Assembly (NCBI GenBank): GCA_903886975.1 | Contig: CAISOB010000005.1 | Coordinates: forward strand, 1 to 60,436 | Source of the DNA: an uncultured beta proteobacterium | Lineage (GTDB): Bacteria; Pseudomonadota; Gammaproteobacteria; Burkholderiales; Rhodocyclaceae | DNA: 60,436 nucleotides | Reading direction: 5' to 3' | Part shown: one piece after another, positions 59,501 to 60,436 of the stretch | How positions within the stretch are numbered: position 1 is the stretch's first letter | Layout: each line of letters opens with the position of its first letter | Program-made: the position numbers and the translations under genes | The notes under the pieces: model-generated | The model's input: the letters and a program-made list of their open reading frames with translations, nothing else | Told to the model about the DNA's origin: nothing | Database searches by the model: none

Positions 59501-59832
59501 AGCAGCGGCGAGGACGAGGTCGATGACCTGCCGCCGACGCAGCTTATCACCGCCCTGGGTCATGAAATTCTTGATTTTGCCGACACGGCGGCGATCATTT
59601 CCTTACTGGATCCCGTGATTTGCGTCGATACCGTCGTTGCCCACATTGCGGGTGCTCCGCGCAAAGCGTGCTGGGTGCTGCCGCCGCAGATCGGAACTGA
59701 CTGGCGCTGGTTATTGAAATAAAGTGACTCGCCGTGGTATCCGCACGTAATGCGCCTGTTCCAGAAAGGGCAACCGGGCACCCGGGAAGATGCGATTGAC
59801 GACGGCGCGGCTGCACTGAGACTACGTCGGTA
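59501..59832 (+). pseudogene. C-terminal remnant of a TPR-type glycosyltransferase (GT41/GT9-like)
   Basis: The frame to 59722 reads EILDFADTAAIISLLD, then PVICVDTVVAHIAGAP and CWVLPPQIGTDWRWLLK. This is the typical end of TPR-containing glycosyltransferases (FADTAALI...VDTAVAHLAGALGKP.WVLLP...DWRWL). A frameshift at about 59718-59725 moves the rest to another frame: SPWYPHVMRLFQKGQPG to the stop at 59832. No N-terminal or TPR part is present, so only about 110 codons remain. It begins right at the edge of repeat copy B. Confidence 0.78.
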
Positions 59833-59833
59833 A

Positions 59834-60116
59834 ATCGGTGAAATCGCCTATGTTATTGCCGGCGACGGATCATCTCATTCCCATGCCGGAAGCACTTATT
59901 CTCGGGCATAGTCCCTGACAGGCGGATGTGGTTTCCCGAAGCCCCCCACGATCGCGATCAGCGATCCTTCACGCATTCAGTTTGAGCACACTCTAACGCT
60001 ACCTATCCCCTCGACATTTTCCGGTGCTGATTTTACCTAGCTTTACCTTATATCGCTTGAAATCCGACACCATTTAGAAACAATGATCGCTTTCAACAAC
60101 AAACTCTTATGCAATC
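59834..60116. other. AT-rich stretch with no gene seen
   Basis: Non-coding in all frames as far as can be judged. GC content is clearly lower than in the first 57 kb. The inner part (59940-60070) is rich in short A/T tracts and could hold promoters, but none is convincing. Confidence 0.3.
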
Positions 60117-60329
60117 TTGGAAGCGACTAAACCAGCAGGCGACGAATTTAACGCAAGCGTAGATACGTTGTTGCGATGCGTGAAGCTGCGATGCGAAGGC
60201 CGAGGATTAGAAGCCCTTCGTGTGATGGAGAACGATTCGCCAAAACTAATGCGGTTTCCTCCTCTGATGATGGAACGCGCGTTTCTTCTTGCAGAGCTAG
60301 GGTCTGTTCACAATCAAGCTACGGTGTAA
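60117..60329 (+). CDS. Doubtful short hypothetical ORF
   Basis: 70 codons from a TTG (a nearby ATG at 60109 is in another frame and stops after 17 codons). The text LRCVKLRCEGRGLEALRVMEND and MMERAFLLAELGSVHNQ looks helical and could be a TPR-like fragment. There is no clear ribosome site. It may be a gene remnant in this decayed region. Confidence 0.2.
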   Translation: MEATKPAGDEFNASVDTLLRCVKLRCEGRGLEALRVMENDSPKLMRFPPLMMERAFLLAELGSVHNQATV

Positions 60330-60436
60330 ATGCCATATGCAAGTCTGTCCGGATAAATCGTTTACGTTCAATGACATAGCAAGGGGCTGTTCACAGCGGC
60401 CTGAATATGGTCATATCCTGACTTTTCGGCGGAGTC

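Overview
The window is high-GC proteobacterial DNA, most likely from a betaproteobacterium of the Rhodocyclales or a close relative. This is inferred from gene order and protein style, not from a marker gene. The supporting blocks are gatC / mreBCD-mrdAB-rlpA, mnmG-rsmG-parAB-atpIBEFHAGDC, a full ccmABCDEFGHI operon, and a decaheme/MtrB-type cytochrome cluster. Most of the window is ordinary, tightly packed chromosome with many ATGA-type overlaps and several TTG starts. No rRNA, tRNA, CRISPR array or intact insertion sequence was seen.

Layout. 1-171: the 5' part of gatC on the minus strand. 271-6961: cell elongation and shape genes (mreB, mreC, mreD, PBP2, rodA, rlpA). 6981-9254: a solitary hypF. 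9485-14712: a minus-strand electron-transfer cluster with a DmsE/MtrA-type decaheme cytochrome, an MtrB/PioB-type outer-membrane barrel, a membrane-anchored heptaheme cytochrome, a b-type cytochrome and a monoheme cytochrome c. 14933-17322: a NarX/NarL-style two-component system with its own intrinsic terminator. 17432-24589: the complete System I cytochrome c maturation operon, divergent from the two-component system. 24699-26864: a DMT exporter and L-serine dehydratase. 27099-30399: a compact operon of homospermidine synthase, a DUF1190 lipoprotein, a YjfC/YgiC-type ATP-grasp ligase and a DUF350 membrane protein. 30407-31661: DUF924 and bacterial-PH proteins. 31841-32445: a decayed NAD(P)-binding oxidoreductase. 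32532-39419: F1Fo ATP synthase. 39573-43799: parB, parA, rsmG, mnmG. 44026-52304: a response regulator with TPR-like repeats, mutY, a flavin reductase-like gene, a cytochrome c5-like gene, a small Ala/Pro/Lys-rich secreted protein, rep helicase and ubiB. 52586-54313: a chemoreceptor. 54952-57473: a CpxAR-like two-component system with a divergent Spy/CpxP-like gene and a perfect CpxR-box-like site between them. 57474-60436: an AT-richer, decayed region with an EF-hand pseudogene, an intact EF-hand protein, a glycosyltransferase remnant and an unusual composite repeat whose two halves have opposite relative orientation in its two copies.

How the genes work together. The 18 c-type hemes predicted in 9485-14712 need System I maturation, which lies next door. 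The two-component system between the two blocks is a plausible local regulator. The arrangement resembles porin-cytochrome conduits (MtrAB/PioAB/MtoAB), but a b-type cytochrome plus heptaheme protein stands where a CymA/NapC-type quinol dehydrogenase is usual. The other system worth attention is 27099-30399, where the polyamine enzyme suggests a substrate (homospermidine) for the poorly understood YjfC-type ligase and its membrane partners.
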